This document shows, one piece after another, positions 1 through 5,628 of a stretch of 5,783 bases of DNA. The stretch comes from Nitrososphaeraceae archaeon (lineage in GTDB: Archaea > Thermoproteota > Nitrososphaeria > Nitrososphaerales > Nitrososphaeraceae), in contig JAICHI010000079.1 of the NCBI GenBank assembly GCA_025922735.1, forward strand, positions 1 to 5,783, read 5' to 3'. Both the position numbers and the translations under genes were made by a program. How positions within the stretch are numbered: the stretch's first letter is position 1; each line of letters begins with the position of its first letter. The notes below the pieces were generated by a model. That model saw only the letters and a list, made by a program, of their open reading frames with translations. It was not told the origin of the DNA and searched no databases.

Positions 1-1
1 A

Positions 2-244
2 TTTTACACTTACGCCTACTCGTTTGGCAACTTGCTTGTCCTTTCCCTTTACGGGCAGTACAAGCTTGAAGGTAGTTCGTCTTTTGTCCCCAAGTATTTC
101 AAGATATTGTCTGCAGGCGGATCGAAGAAGCCGGAGGAGATCCTGATGGAAGCAGGCATTGACATTTCAAGACAAGAATTTTGGCAGCAGGGATTTGACT
201 ACGTACAAGAATTGATACAACAGCTGAAAGCACTTGCTCCATGA
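2..244 (+). CDS. pepF: Oligoendopeptidase F (M3 family), C-terminal fragment
   Basis: This is the last 80 residues of a gene that starts left of the window. PepF is a cytoplasmic zinc metallopeptidase that cleaves short peptides. The visible part matches the family's C-terminal helical region: it opens with FYTYAYSFGNLLVLSLY, the tyrosine-rich helix lining the active-site cleft, then the YKLEG loop, then the LSAGGSKKPEEIL segment and the closing GIDISRQEFWQQGFDYVQELI helix. The HEXXH zinc motif would lie upstream, outside the window, so activity cannot be judged. The reading frame is open from base 2, so the TTG at 32 is an internal leucine and not a start. The TGA stop (242-244) lies inside the next gene. 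Family assignment is from recognised C-terminal pattern only. Confidence 0.82.
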   Translation, partial: FYTYAYSFGNLLVLSLYGQYKLEGSSSFVPKYFKILSAGGSKKPEEILMEAGIDISRQEFWQQGFDYVQELIQQLKALAP

Positions 245-1139
245 TGACATCGTTCTAATTGCAGCCATAGCTGGATCTATGTCTGCAGGCGTCCTATTAC
301 CTGCAGCTGGCAGGCTGATCGAGCCATATATCCTTGTGTGGCTTGGTGCCCTATTGTTTCTAAACTTGTTACGGCTCAACCCATCTGACCTTGTCGCGGT
401 ATTTAAGAAACCAAGACAGCTTGCCGTGCTGTCAATTATCAAACTAGTTGCGTTGCCGGCTGGGATGTATGCTCTTGCATATGTCGTTTACGAGCCTTTC
501 GCTCTACCAATCCTGCTCCTTTCTGGTATCTCTACAGGCCTTGGCGCGCCATTCGTTGTCAACCTCATAGGCGGCCAGCTTCCTCTTGTAATAGGCATGA
601 TAATTATCACCTCAGTTGCAGTCCCATTCGTGCTGCCAGCTATTGTCTATGCATTTGTTCGCTCGCAGTTTGAAATACCTTTGCTGCAAATGACGTTCTT
701 GCTTTCTATTGCACTGTTCACGCCGTTGGCAGCTGGCTGGCTTACCAAGAAGTATTTTCCGGCAGGTTCAAAATTTGCAGACAAGAATTCTTTCCATCTA
801 TCGCTCATTTTCATTGTACTCATAAACTGGGGTATGTTTGCCAAGTTCGCAGGATTTTTTTATTCAGAACAGATGTTCCTGCTCCAAACTGTGGCAGTAG
901 CATTCCTCTGCTATGCTGCTTACTGTATAGTAGGGTATGCAGGAACTACAGGTAGCCTCCAAGAGAAAAGGGCAGGCCTCATTGCCACGAGCTATGTCAA
1001 CAATGTGCTTGTTGCAGTGTTTGCATTTCAGTTCTTTGGCTCGCAAGTTGCAGCGCTTGCTGCACTATACAATATTCCGTACTACATTGGAATTATAGCA
1101 ATTAAGAAAGTTATTCTTGCTTCGGGCGGACCACGTTAG
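234..1139 (+). CDS. BASS/SBF-type membrane transporter (bile acid:sodium symporter-like)
   Basis: A 301-residue, very hydrophobic protein with roughly ten membrane segments, the length and layout of the bile acid:sodium symporter (BASS, SBF) superfamily, which also holds ACR3-type arsenite exporters. Visible family marks: the first helix ending GVLLP (about 6-23), the second helix followed by LRLNPSDL (45-53), the substrate/ion crossover region GISTGLGAPFVVNLIGG (98-114), and the matching second-half crossover ATSYVNNVLVAVFA (251-264) with paired asparagines 256-257. The substrate cannot be predicted; organic anions or metabolites are as likely as metalloids. The start is TTG at 234: a stop lies just upstream in frame, and the next start (ATG 279) would delete most of helix 1. 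It overlaps the end of pepF by 11 nt, so the two are probably co-transcribed and translationally coupled. Confidence 0.8.
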   Translation: MLHDDIVLIAAIAGSMSAGVLLPAAGRLIEPYILVWLGALLFLNLLRLNPSDLVAVFKKPRQLAVLSIIKLVALPAGMYALAYVVYEPFALPILLLSGISTGLGAPFVVNLIGGQLPLVIGMIIITSVAVPFVLPAIVYAFVRSQFEIPLLQMTFLLSIALFTPLAAGWLTKKYFPAGSKFADKNSFHLSLIFIVLINWGMFAKFAGFFYSEQMFLLQTVAVAFLCYAAYCIVGYAGTTGSLQEKRAGLIATSYVNNVLVAVFAFQFFGSQVAALAALYNIPYYIGIIAIKKVILASGGPR

Positions 1140-1314
1140 TGCTTCTTCTTCCTCATCAAATAACGCCTGACTGCAAAACATTAACCTTCGTATACTTTCA
1201 ATCTTTACGGCAAAGTAATATCTAAGATCTCTCTTTTCTGTTGCAGAACCTTGCACACTGGCTATTCATATATCTTGTAATTAGTGAGAGGGGCCAGGAA
1301 TGCGTGATTTAGGC

Positions 1315-2019
1315 CTAGGCTGCACTAGTGCCCACTCTCCTCTCCTCTTCGTCTTCTGTTGCAGCAGCTGTTACAGCTCCTTCTACGACCACCTCTCTAC
1401 CTTCCTCTCCCTCGGGTAAAACAATAGAAGACTGTATTTCTGGATAGAGTTGTGTTATCATCGCAGGCGTATTGGCCCTTATCCAGTCAGCCATAGCCCT
1501 TTCCTCTGCCAAGTTTTGATTTAATACAGGCACAGCATCTCCAGCATTCATTAATTGTGCCACTTGAAGCAATGTATCATACATTGTAACTTCTGCATTC
1601 TCTATTACCAGATCTTCCTTTGCTGACTTTATTTGCTGTTCCGCAGAAGTCATTGATTTTTTTAGCGTATTGGCAAGAGCTCTTGGAGGTACCAGAATAG
1701 GCAGTTGTCCAGAATCGTTGGTTGGTCTTGCTCCGAGATTTGTGATAAGTTGCTTTAGCCTATTTTGCTGCTCTCTTGTCACCTCTAAATGTTGTTGGAG
1801 CTGCTGCTTTGCATCCTCCAACTGTATTTCTTTTATTCTTGATTGCAGCCTTGATACTGCTGCGTTTTCAAAAGATAGCGTTTCATTGAGATATTGGGCT
1901 AGTTTCTCTTCAAGTGTTAATCGTTTCGCATTTTGCCTGCTGCTGTTATTTTTTGCTCTTCTTGTTGTTTTCTTCTGTTTTTTACCCTTCGTTGATTTAC
2001 TGATCCTCTTGCGTGCCAA
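1315..2019 (-). CDS. DUF892 (YciE/YciF-type) ferritin-like protein with basic N-terminal tail
   Basis: A 234-residue protein with a DUF892 ferritin-like four-helix core at about 35-195. Core marks are LSFENAAVSRL (E51), LQQHLEVTREQQNRLKQLI (H77, E79, E83), IENAEVTMYDTLLQVAQLM (E140, E143, Y147) and LNQNLAEERAMADWI (E172, E173); these glutamates sit where ferritin-like proteins bind a di-metal centre. The family's usual His two residues before the third-helix Glu is Asn141 here. Bacterial relatives are stress-induced and biochemically poorly defined. Unusual for the family are a Lys/Arg-rich tail (1-33, about 15 basic residues) and an acidic C-terminal tail (about 203-228, with EGEEGRE and EDEEE). 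The start is TTG at 2019; the upstream in-frame stop is 18 nt away with no better start between. It is monocistronic by position. AT-rich candidate promoter boxes lie at 2047-2053 and 2063-2070, neither decisive. Confidence 0.85.
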   Translation of the reverse strand: MARKRISKSTKGKKQKKTTRRAKNNSSRQNAKRLTLEEKLAQYLNETLSFENAAVSRLQSRIKEIQLEDAKQQLQQHLEVTREQQNRLKQLITNLGARPTNDSGQLPILVPPRALANTLKKSMTSAEQQIKSAKEDLVIENAEVTMYDTLLQVAQLMNAGDAVPVLNQNLAEERAMADWIRANTPAMITQLYPEIQSSIVLPEGEEGREVVVEGAVTAAATEDEEERRVGTSAA

Positions 2020-2148
2020 TTCTAATTGAACAAGTCACTCTATTTGTATTAATCATTCAAGAATAAATTACTAGTATATGATTTAATTTCTGATGTTTCA
2101 TTTCTTACTGTCTAATAATTTTCTTGCAGCCCCAGCGGATCTGTAAGG

Positions 2149-2155
2149 AAAAAAA
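2149..2155 (-). terminator. Possible oligo-T terminator for leftward transcription
   Basis: Seven consecutive A on the plus strand read as T7 in a minus-strand transcript. Archaeal termination commonly uses T-rich tracts. It is the longest such tract downstream of the CitE-like gene in this gap, about 355 nt past its stop. If used, the mRNA would carry a long 3' UTR including the inverted-repeat structure. Weak evidence: a homopolymer run in AT-rich DNA. Confidence 0.25.
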
Positions 2156-2240
2156 TCCTCCGAGGTTAGCCGTAATTTGCTTTTTTCTGAAATAAAGGAT
2201 CAATGGGGTTTGATCTGGCATATAGAGATAAACCATTATC

Positions 2241-2336
2241 ATGAGCGAACTTCTTATCGCAGCTGATCTCAACTATCCTGACCTGTGTTTGCAGATTTAT
2301 CAAGTGTCAATATCTACAATTCCATATCACTCATAA
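2241..2336 (+). CDS. Possible 31-residue small ORF, unrecognised
   Basis: ATG at 2241 opens a 31-codon frame ending in TAA at 2334-2336, with product MSELLIAADLNYPDLCLQIY and 11 more residues. I do not recognise it. It has no clear Shine-Dalgarno site and no TATA box at the expected distance. Its 3' half runs through the left arm of the 2298-2316 inverted repeat, which argues that the sequence is constrained, if at all, by the repeat and not by a peptide. A frame of this length is expected by chance in about 500 nt. Confidence 0.12.
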   Translation: MSELLIAADLNYPDLCLQIYQVSISTIPYHS

Positions 2337-2463
2337 AGCAGCGCATGCCAATGCTACGCTAACAGATGCGAAACGCTAATGCAACATCCCTTTACATGTG
2401 CAACCACACAGCATGCACAGGGATGTCCGCCACAGGAAGATACATAGAGATTTACACTTGATA
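2298..2463. repeat. 166-bp inverted-repeat element with nested hairpin
   Basis: The left arm TATCAAGTGTCAATATCTA (2298-2316) and the reverse complement of the right arm, TATCAAGTGTAAATCTCTA (from 2463 down to 2445), match at 17 of 19 positions, with the outer ten bases perfect. They enclose 128 nt that hold the 2384-2426 hairpin. The arms are too similar for chance in a gap this size. No target-site duplication is visible outside the arms and there is no transposase gene, so it may be a structured RNA, a regulatory 3' UTR structure or a degenerate miniature inverted-repeat element. Confidence 0.6.
2384..2426. other. Inner stem-loop of the inverted-repeat element
   Basis: ACATCCCT (2384-2391) pairs perfectly with AGGGATGT (2419-2426). 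After a 3 x 3 internal loop, CATG (2395-2398) pairs with CATG (2412-2415), closing a loop of about 13 nt. It folds in transcripts of either strand. No U-run follows directly, so it does not look like a bacterial-type terminator. Confidence 0.5.
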
Positions 2464-2510
2464 TACCTAATTTATCATTTACATCATCATCACATATGAT
2501 ATATGATTTT

Positions 2511-3371
2511 TTATGCATCTACTGCATCTAAAATGGCCTTTGCCTGCTTGTAGTGAACGGCATCTATCATCTTGCCTTCAAGTCTTATTGCGCCTCTTCC
2601 AGTACCCTTCTTCATTGCCTGACCAAGCGCTTGCACTACCTTTTTTGCCCACTCGACTTCATTCTTGCTGGGGCGGAAGACTTTGTGCACAGGCTCTATC
2701 TGACTTGGATGGATTATACTCTTGCCAGAATACCCAAGGCGTCTTGCCATTGTCGCATCTCTGATAAGACCATCGATGTCATCGATCTTTTGCCATATTG
2801 CATCTATTGCATGGACGCCTGCGGCCCTTGCGTCAACTGGAATCTTTGCACGCACATAAGAATATCCTAGGGGGTCATGCTCATCGTAGTCAAGCCGCAT
2901 ATCATAAAGAAAATCAAAGACTCCGAAAACAAGGGCCTTTATTCGCTCTTCAGCGCTTGCAATCAAGTAGGCGTTTACAACCCCTCTTGCTGTTTCGATT
3001 GAAGGCATTAATGCAATTTTATCAGTCTTTCTTTCTTTTTCAAGCATGACGATATGCTTTTTGATCTCGAGCATCTCAGAAACATCATTGACCTTTGGCA
3101 CTACTATACCATCTATTCCTTCTTGCAAAACGGCTTTAAGATCATCAGGTATGAGTCCCGACTCAGGCGAATTCGTCCTCACATAGACAATGCCGCTGTA
3201 TTCCTGTCGTCGTGCTAGCAATGTTTCTGATATTATCCTGCGCGCTGCGTCCTTTTCGTTGTCTGGCACCGAGTCTTCTAGGTCAAAGCAGATTATGTCT
3301 GCTGCAAGTGTCTTGGCTTTTTCTACAAAGCGCATGCTATTGCCAGGAACAAAAATCAGGCTGCGGAACAT
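2511..3371 (-). CDS. CitE-like / HpcH-HpaI family acyl-CoA lyase
   Basis: A 286-residue TIM-barrel enzyme of the citrate lyase beta-subunit/malyl-CoA lyase family, at normal length. Members make or break a C-C bond between an acyl-CoA and a 2-oxo acid (citryl-, malyl-, citramalyl-CoA), with Mg2+. Motifs in order: RSLIFVPGN (3-11), FDLEDSV (29-35, D30/E32/D33), YVRTN (63-67, Arg65 for substrate and CoA), VVPKV (90-94), MPSIETARGVVN (122-133, metal ligand E126), FGVFDF (149-154, metal ligand D153), GYSGKSIIHPSQIEPVH (213-229) and the closing GKMIDAVHYKQAKAIL (266-281). The catalytic set is intact. No CitD/CitF partners are nearby, so this is a stand-alone lyase and not citrate lyase itself. The exact substrate is unknown. 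ATG at 3371 is confirmed by a TATA box about 28 nt upstream, implying a nearly leaderless mRNA. The upstream MDR reductase gene is 26 nt away. Confidence 0.88.
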   Translation of the reverse strand: MFRSLIFVPGNSMRFVEKAKTLAADIICFDLEDSVPDNEKDAARRIISETLLARRQEYSGIVYVRTNSPESGLIPDDLKAVLQEGIDGIVVPKVNDVSEMLEIKKHIVMLEKERKTDKIALMPSIETARGVVNAYLIASAEERIKALVFGVFDFLYDMRLDYDEHDPLGYSYVRAKIPVDARAAGVHAIDAIWQKIDDIDGLIRDATMARRLGYSGKSIIHPSQIEPVHKVFRPSKNEVEWAKKVVQALGQAMKKGTGRGAIRLEGKMIDAVHYKQAKAILDAVDA

Positions 3372-3396
3372 AAGAAAAGGAAAAGAGAGGACAGTG

Positions 3397-3402
3397 TTTA
3401 TA
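3397..3402 (-). promoter_or_regulatory. TATA box of the CitE-like gene, overlapping the upstream stop codon
   Basis: TATAAA on the minus strand, centred about 28 nt before the ATG at 3371, the normal archaeal spacing for transcription starting at or 1-2 nt before the start codon. The box contains the TAA stop (3398-3400) of the upstream MDR gene. A pyrimidine-rich spacer (CTGTCCTCTCTTTTCC) follows. Confidence 0.6.
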
Positions 3403-4456
3403 GTTTCTGTGGAGTCGTCAGGATCTTGCCGAATTGTTGGGCGTTTGCCATCATTACATGGCCTTCTACCATGTTGCTAAATGGCAAGATGGTATCTATT
3501 ACTGGCTTGATTTTGCCCTTGCTAACCCAATACATTACGTCTTCAAGCTCTGCCTTAGTGCCCTGAGTAGAGCCAAGCAGGTTGGTTCCCTTAAAGAACA
3601 GGAACCTCAGGTCAATAGTCGAATCATATCCTGTAGTTGCACCTGTCGCAACAAGTGTTCCGCCCATCTTAAGCAGCGCAACTTCCTGCGGAAACACCGA
3701 CTTGCCAATGTGCTCAAAGACTACATCGACACCGGGTTGACCCAACTTCTTTGCTATTTCGCGTACTTTCTTGTACCAGTCAGCTTCTCGGTGGTTGACA
3801 GTATAGTCGGCTCCAAGCTCCATGCACTTGTCCATCTTGTCCTTGTTGCCTGCAGTTGCAATGACTGTGCAGTTGTACAATTTGGCAATCTGGGTGCCCA
3901 CCATGCCAACGCCGGAACCTCCACCCATGATAAGCACCAGCTGGCCCGGCTTGATTTTGGCGCGGCCAACTAACATGTGCCACGATGTCATGCCCACCAT
4001 AGAAACTGCCGCGGCGTCATTAAAGGAAACGTTGTCTGCAATCTTGACGACATTTACCTCCGGAAGGTGGGCATACTGAGCAAATCCTCCCCAGAGCGGG
4101 CCTGTCTGGAATCCCCAGATAGTCCTTTCATTGCAGTCATACTCCCTACCAGAGGTGCATTCATAGCATACTCTGCAGCTCATGTTGGAATGCGAAACAA
4201 CTCTATCGCCAACCTTGATCTTTTGGACATCAGGGCCAACTTCAACTACTGTTCCACCTATATCGCTTCCTGAAATATGTGGAAGTGGAGTCTTCACTGG
4301 TTCGCCCCATATAGCCCAAAGATCGTTATAGTTGTAAGACGCCGCCTCAACCTTTATCAAAACTTCATTAGACTTTATCTTAGGAACGTCGATATCTTCA
4401 ATCTTGACATTCTTTGTTGGATCCTTGTTGTATTCTCGAAATACTGCTGCCTTCAT
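3398..4456 (-). CDS. MDR-superfamily oxidoreductase (zinc-binding dehydrogenase / enoyl- or acryloyl-CoA reductase-like)
   Basis: A 352-residue medium-chain dehydrogenase/reductase, full length. The GroES-like N-terminal domain covers about 1-150 and the Rossmann NAD(P)-binding domain about 150-310 with GGGSGVG (178-184). The structural zinc lobe is intact, with Cys94, Cys97, Cys100 and Cys108. The catalytic-zinc ligands of classical alcohol dehydrogenases are missing: the usual Cys is replaced within SYNYNDLW (40-47), and the usual Gly-His-Glu is Gly-Ser-Asp (63-65). It is therefore probably a zinc-independent C=C reductase or quinone-oxidoreductase-like enzyme. Acryloyl-CoA reductase of the archaeal hydroxypropionate/hydroxybutyrate cycle belongs to this superfamily, so that is a reasonable but unproven role; crotonyl-CoA-type or quinone reductase are alternatives. 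ATG at 4456 is preferred over the in-frame GTG at 4477, because a TATA box sits 27 nt before the ATG and MKAAVFREY is the usual MDR opening. Confidence 0.87.
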   Translation of the reverse strand: MKAAVFREYNKDPTKNVKIEDIDVPKIKSNEVLIKVEAASYNYNDLWAIWGEPVKTPLPHISGSDIGGTVVEVGPDVQKIKVGDRVVSHSNMSCRVCYECTSGREYDCNERTIWGFQTGPLWGGFAQYAHLPEVNVVKIADNVSFNDAAAVSMVGMTSWHMLVGRAKIKPGQLVLIMGGGSGVGMVGTQIAKLYNCTVIATAGNKDKMDKCMELGADYTVNHREADWYKKVREIAKKLGQPGVDVVFEHIGKSVFPQEVALLKMGGTLVATGATTGYDSTIDLRFLFFKGTNLLGSTQGTKAELEDVMYWVSKGKIKPVIDTILPFSNMVEGHVMMANAQQFGKILTTPQKL

Positions 4457-4479
4457 AGAGTAGCAAGCACGTTTCACAC

Positions 4480-4494
4480 TTTAAATAGTTAACT
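4480..4494 (-). promoter_or_regulatory. Promoter of the MDR gene: TATA box with adjoining palindrome
   Basis: TTTAAA (4480-4485) is centred 27 nt from the ATG at 4456, as expected for a leaderless archaeal transcript. Directly upstream is the perfect 8-bp palindrome AGTTAACT (4487-4494), which covers the BRE position where TFB binds and could be a regulator site. The TATA call is well supported by spacing; the operator idea is speculative. Confidence 0.6.
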
Positions 4495-4532
4495 CATGCC
4501 TGAACTGTTGAGTATATAGGTTAGCTGAGTGT

Positions 4533-4823
4533 TTAACGCCTTTCAAACCGGAACTCTTTCTTTGGCTGCTGGATGCGCAACAACAGCTGCTTCAATTCAT
4601 CATCAGTTAGCGGGCGATTGATCCTGCCAGAAGAGGCCGCACTGATAAGGTAATTTTCAACAGTTTGTGCAAGATCAGCCTTTACAAGCCGTATATTCAT
4701 CAGCCGCTGGCGCGCCTGAGGATCGAGCACTACCTGCAAAACCCGCTGGCGCATGGTCGCAGCCTCGGCTTCTCGCCTTCTTATTTCCTCATCATTTGGT
4801 TGCGAGGGTTGTGAGCTAGACAT
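4533..4823 (-). CDS. PDCD5/TFAR19-family DNA-binding protein
   Basis: A 96-residue protein of the archaeal/eukaryotic PDCD5 (TFAR19) family, a small helical-bundle protein that binds nucleic acid in vitro; its cellular role in archaea is unsettled. Features: a Ser/Pro/Gln-rich disordered N-terminus (1-9), a charged helix DEEIRRREAEAATMRQRVLQVVLD (11-34), the family core PQARQRLMNIRLVKADLAQTVENYLI (35-60), GRINRPLTDDELKQLLLRI (66-84), and a basic tail ending KKEFRFERR. Length is within the family range. ATG at 4823 is chosen because it lies 4 nt after the rps19e stop. A 14-residue longer version from 4865 would overlap rps19e and has no family support. It is almost certainly co-transcribed with rps19e, a common archaeal arrangement. 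Confidence 0.9.
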   Translation of the reverse strand: MSSSQPSQPNDEEIRRREAEAATMRQRVLQVVLDPQARQRLMNIRLVKADLAQTVENYLISAASSGRINRPLTDDELKQLLLRIQQPKKEFRFERR

Positions 4824-4827
4824 ACTC

Positions 4828-5283
4828 TTATGCGTAGCGTTGGAGCTGGGGCACAGTCTTGACAAGCTCTTTATGTATTTCCGTAGCCAGCCTATCCATC
4901 TTTTTCATACCTTCACTTGAAATTGTTCTGCCCTTATGCTGTACCTTGACAATGTAGCCAGATGCTTCCAGTTGATGAAGGGCATTGCGAATGATGGCGC
5001 CGCTAGAATCTTGGTGGTGGGCAAGGTTGTATCCAATCCTTTTCCTGCCGCCGTAGGCAACTTTCAAGTCGGCAATTCCGAGAGGACCGTGAAGGTAAAT
5101 CTTTCTAAGTAGAGAAGCGCATCGGATGTACCACCAATCTTTGTTTTGGGGAATCCTTTGTACATGCGAGCCTGTCTTGACAAATTGCGACCAAGTCGGG
5201 GGATCTATTTTTTTGTCCTTCTTAAGCTGATCAGCCAGTTTGGCTATCAGCTTGTCAGCAGGAACATCATAAACCTTGGCCAT
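4828..5283 (-). CDS. rps19e: 30S ribosomal protein S19e
   Basis: A 151-residue protein of the archaeal/eukaryotic-only S19e family, which binds the small-subunit rRNA in the head region and helps 3'-end maturation in eukaryotes. Diagnostic segments: PPTWSQFVKTGSHVQRIPQNKDWWYIRCASLLRKIY (28-63), GPLGIADLKVAYGGRKRIGYN (66-86), GAIIRNALHQLEASGYIV (95-112) and the winged-helix end KGRTISSEGMKKMD (117-130). Length is typical. ATG at 5283. A TATA box at 5312-5317 inside the end of rnp4 suggests its own promoter with a leader of about 5 nt, besides possible readthrough from rnp4. The PDCD5 gene follows after 4 nt. Confidence 0.95.
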   Translation of the reverse strand: MAKVYDVPADKLIAKLADQLKKDKKIDPPTWSQFVKTGSHVQRIPQNKDWWYIRCASLLRKIYLHGPLGIADLKVAYGGRKRIGYNLAHHQDSSGAIIRNALHQLEASGYIVKVQHKGRTISSEGMKKMDRLATEIHKELVKTVPQLQRYA

Positions 5284-5293
5284 ATAGTAGTTC

Positions 5294-5317
5294 GGAAATT
5301 TCCTTAGCCCCTATAAA
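5294..5317 (-). promoter_or_regulatory. rps19e promoter: TATA box overlapping the rnp4 stop, with downstream palindrome
   Basis: The minus strand carries TTTATA (5312-5317), centred 31 nt before the rps19e ATG; transcription would begin near 5288. The box overlaps the TAG stop of rnp4 (5311-5313). Between TATA and the expected start point lies the perfect 10-bp palindrome GGAAATTTCC (5294-5303), in the position where an archaeal repressor would block polymerase. The TATA call is fair; the operator is a guess. Confidence 0.5.
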
Positions 5318-5628
5318 TCCTTATTCCATACCAAGAGTTTGCGATAGGTGTAGCCACACTTTAGGCAGGTAATCCTCAAAGCCCTTGTTTTTGCCCTGCC
5401 GACCCTTACTCGAGCGCTCCGACCTGGTATTATAAAGGCCTTGCACCTTTTGCAGTAAAGCTGCCTTATCTCATATGGCAGGCGTATGCGTTGGTGCATT
5501 GCTATCATTTTGGCTTGGCGAGCCTGTATCGAGGCAAGATGATCATCCTTCTCATGCAAGGCATGTTCTACAAGCACATCAATATGCTCTCTTGCTATTT
5601 GTTTAACTCTCTGCTTCTTCTTGTTCAA
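5311..5628 (-). CDS. rnp4: RNase P protein component 4 (Rpp21/Rpr2 family)
   Basis: A 105-residue protein subunit of archaeal RNase P, which removes 5' leaders from pre-tRNA. It shows the family architecture: an N-terminal helical pair (IAREHIDVLVEHALHE, 11-26, and HLASIQARQAKMIAMHQRIRL, 30-50) that contacts the Rpp29 partner, then a zinc ribbon with CKRC (59-62) and CLKC (88-91) flanking a basic stretch FIIPGRSARVRVGRAKTRALRI that contacts RNA. All four Cys are present. TTG at 5628 is the only start that keeps the first helix; no ATG, GTG or TTG lies between it and the upstream in-frame stop. A TATAAA just upstream (5632-5637) is too close to serve this start; an AT-rich box at 5679-5686 is a better candidate. 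rps19e follows 27 nt downstream. Confidence 0.9.
   Translation of the reverse strand: MNKKKQRVKQIAREHIDVLVEHALHEKDDHLASIQARQAKMIAMHQRIRLPYEIRQLYCKRCKAFIIPGRSARVRVGRAKTRALRITCLKCGYTYRKLLVWNKDL

Larger units (their letters stand above)
2020..2510. other. 491-nt intergenic region with nested inverted repeats
   Basis: The longest stretch without a convincing gene. It lies between the 3' end of the CitE-like gene and the 5' end of the DUF892 gene, both on the minus strand. It is AT-rich, especially at 2040-2120 and 2460-2512. I found no tRNA, rRNA or CRISPR pattern. It contains a long inverted repeat (arms 2298-2316 and 2445-2463), an inner hairpin (2384-2426), a short inverted repeat GATCA/TGATC (2198-2202, 2211-2215), a small ORF (2241-2336, plus) and an A7 run (2149-2155), which is a T7 run on the minus strand and could be a terminator for leftward transcription from the lyase gene. 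The promoter of the DUF892 gene must lie near 2025-2075. Confidence 0.75.

Noticed and set aside
864..1046. 60-codon Cys-rich minus-strand frame inside the transporter
   Set aside because: It is an antisense shadow of the membrane-protein gene; the CxxC-like cysteines come from reversed Ala/Gly codons.
1313..1320. Perfect 8-bp palindrome GCCTAGGC at the DUF892 stop codon
   Set aside because: Short, overlaps the gene end, has no loop or T-run, and is plausible by chance.
1670..2029. 119-codon Cys/Phe/Ser-rich plus-strand frame opposite the DUF892 gene
   Set aside because: Its composition is the reverse-strand image of Lys/Gln/Glu-rich coding sequence; it shows no domain.
2020..2510. tRNA, rRNA or CRISPR array in the large gap
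   Set aside because: No T-loop GTTC motif with matching arms, no rRNA-like segment and no spaced direct repeats were found.
3434..3973. 179-codon open frame on the plus strand opposite the MDR gene
   Set aside because: It is antisense to a clearly recognised enzyme, its product resembles no family, and its codons mirror the real gene.
4457..4477. GTG 4477 as start of the MDR gene (7 extra residues)
   Set aside because: It lies between the TATA box and the expected transcription start, so it would not be in the mRNA.
4824..4865. Longer PDCD5 protein with 14 extra N-terminal residues
   Set aside because: It would overlap rps19e by 38 nt; ATG 4823 lies just after the rps19e stop and matches the family start.
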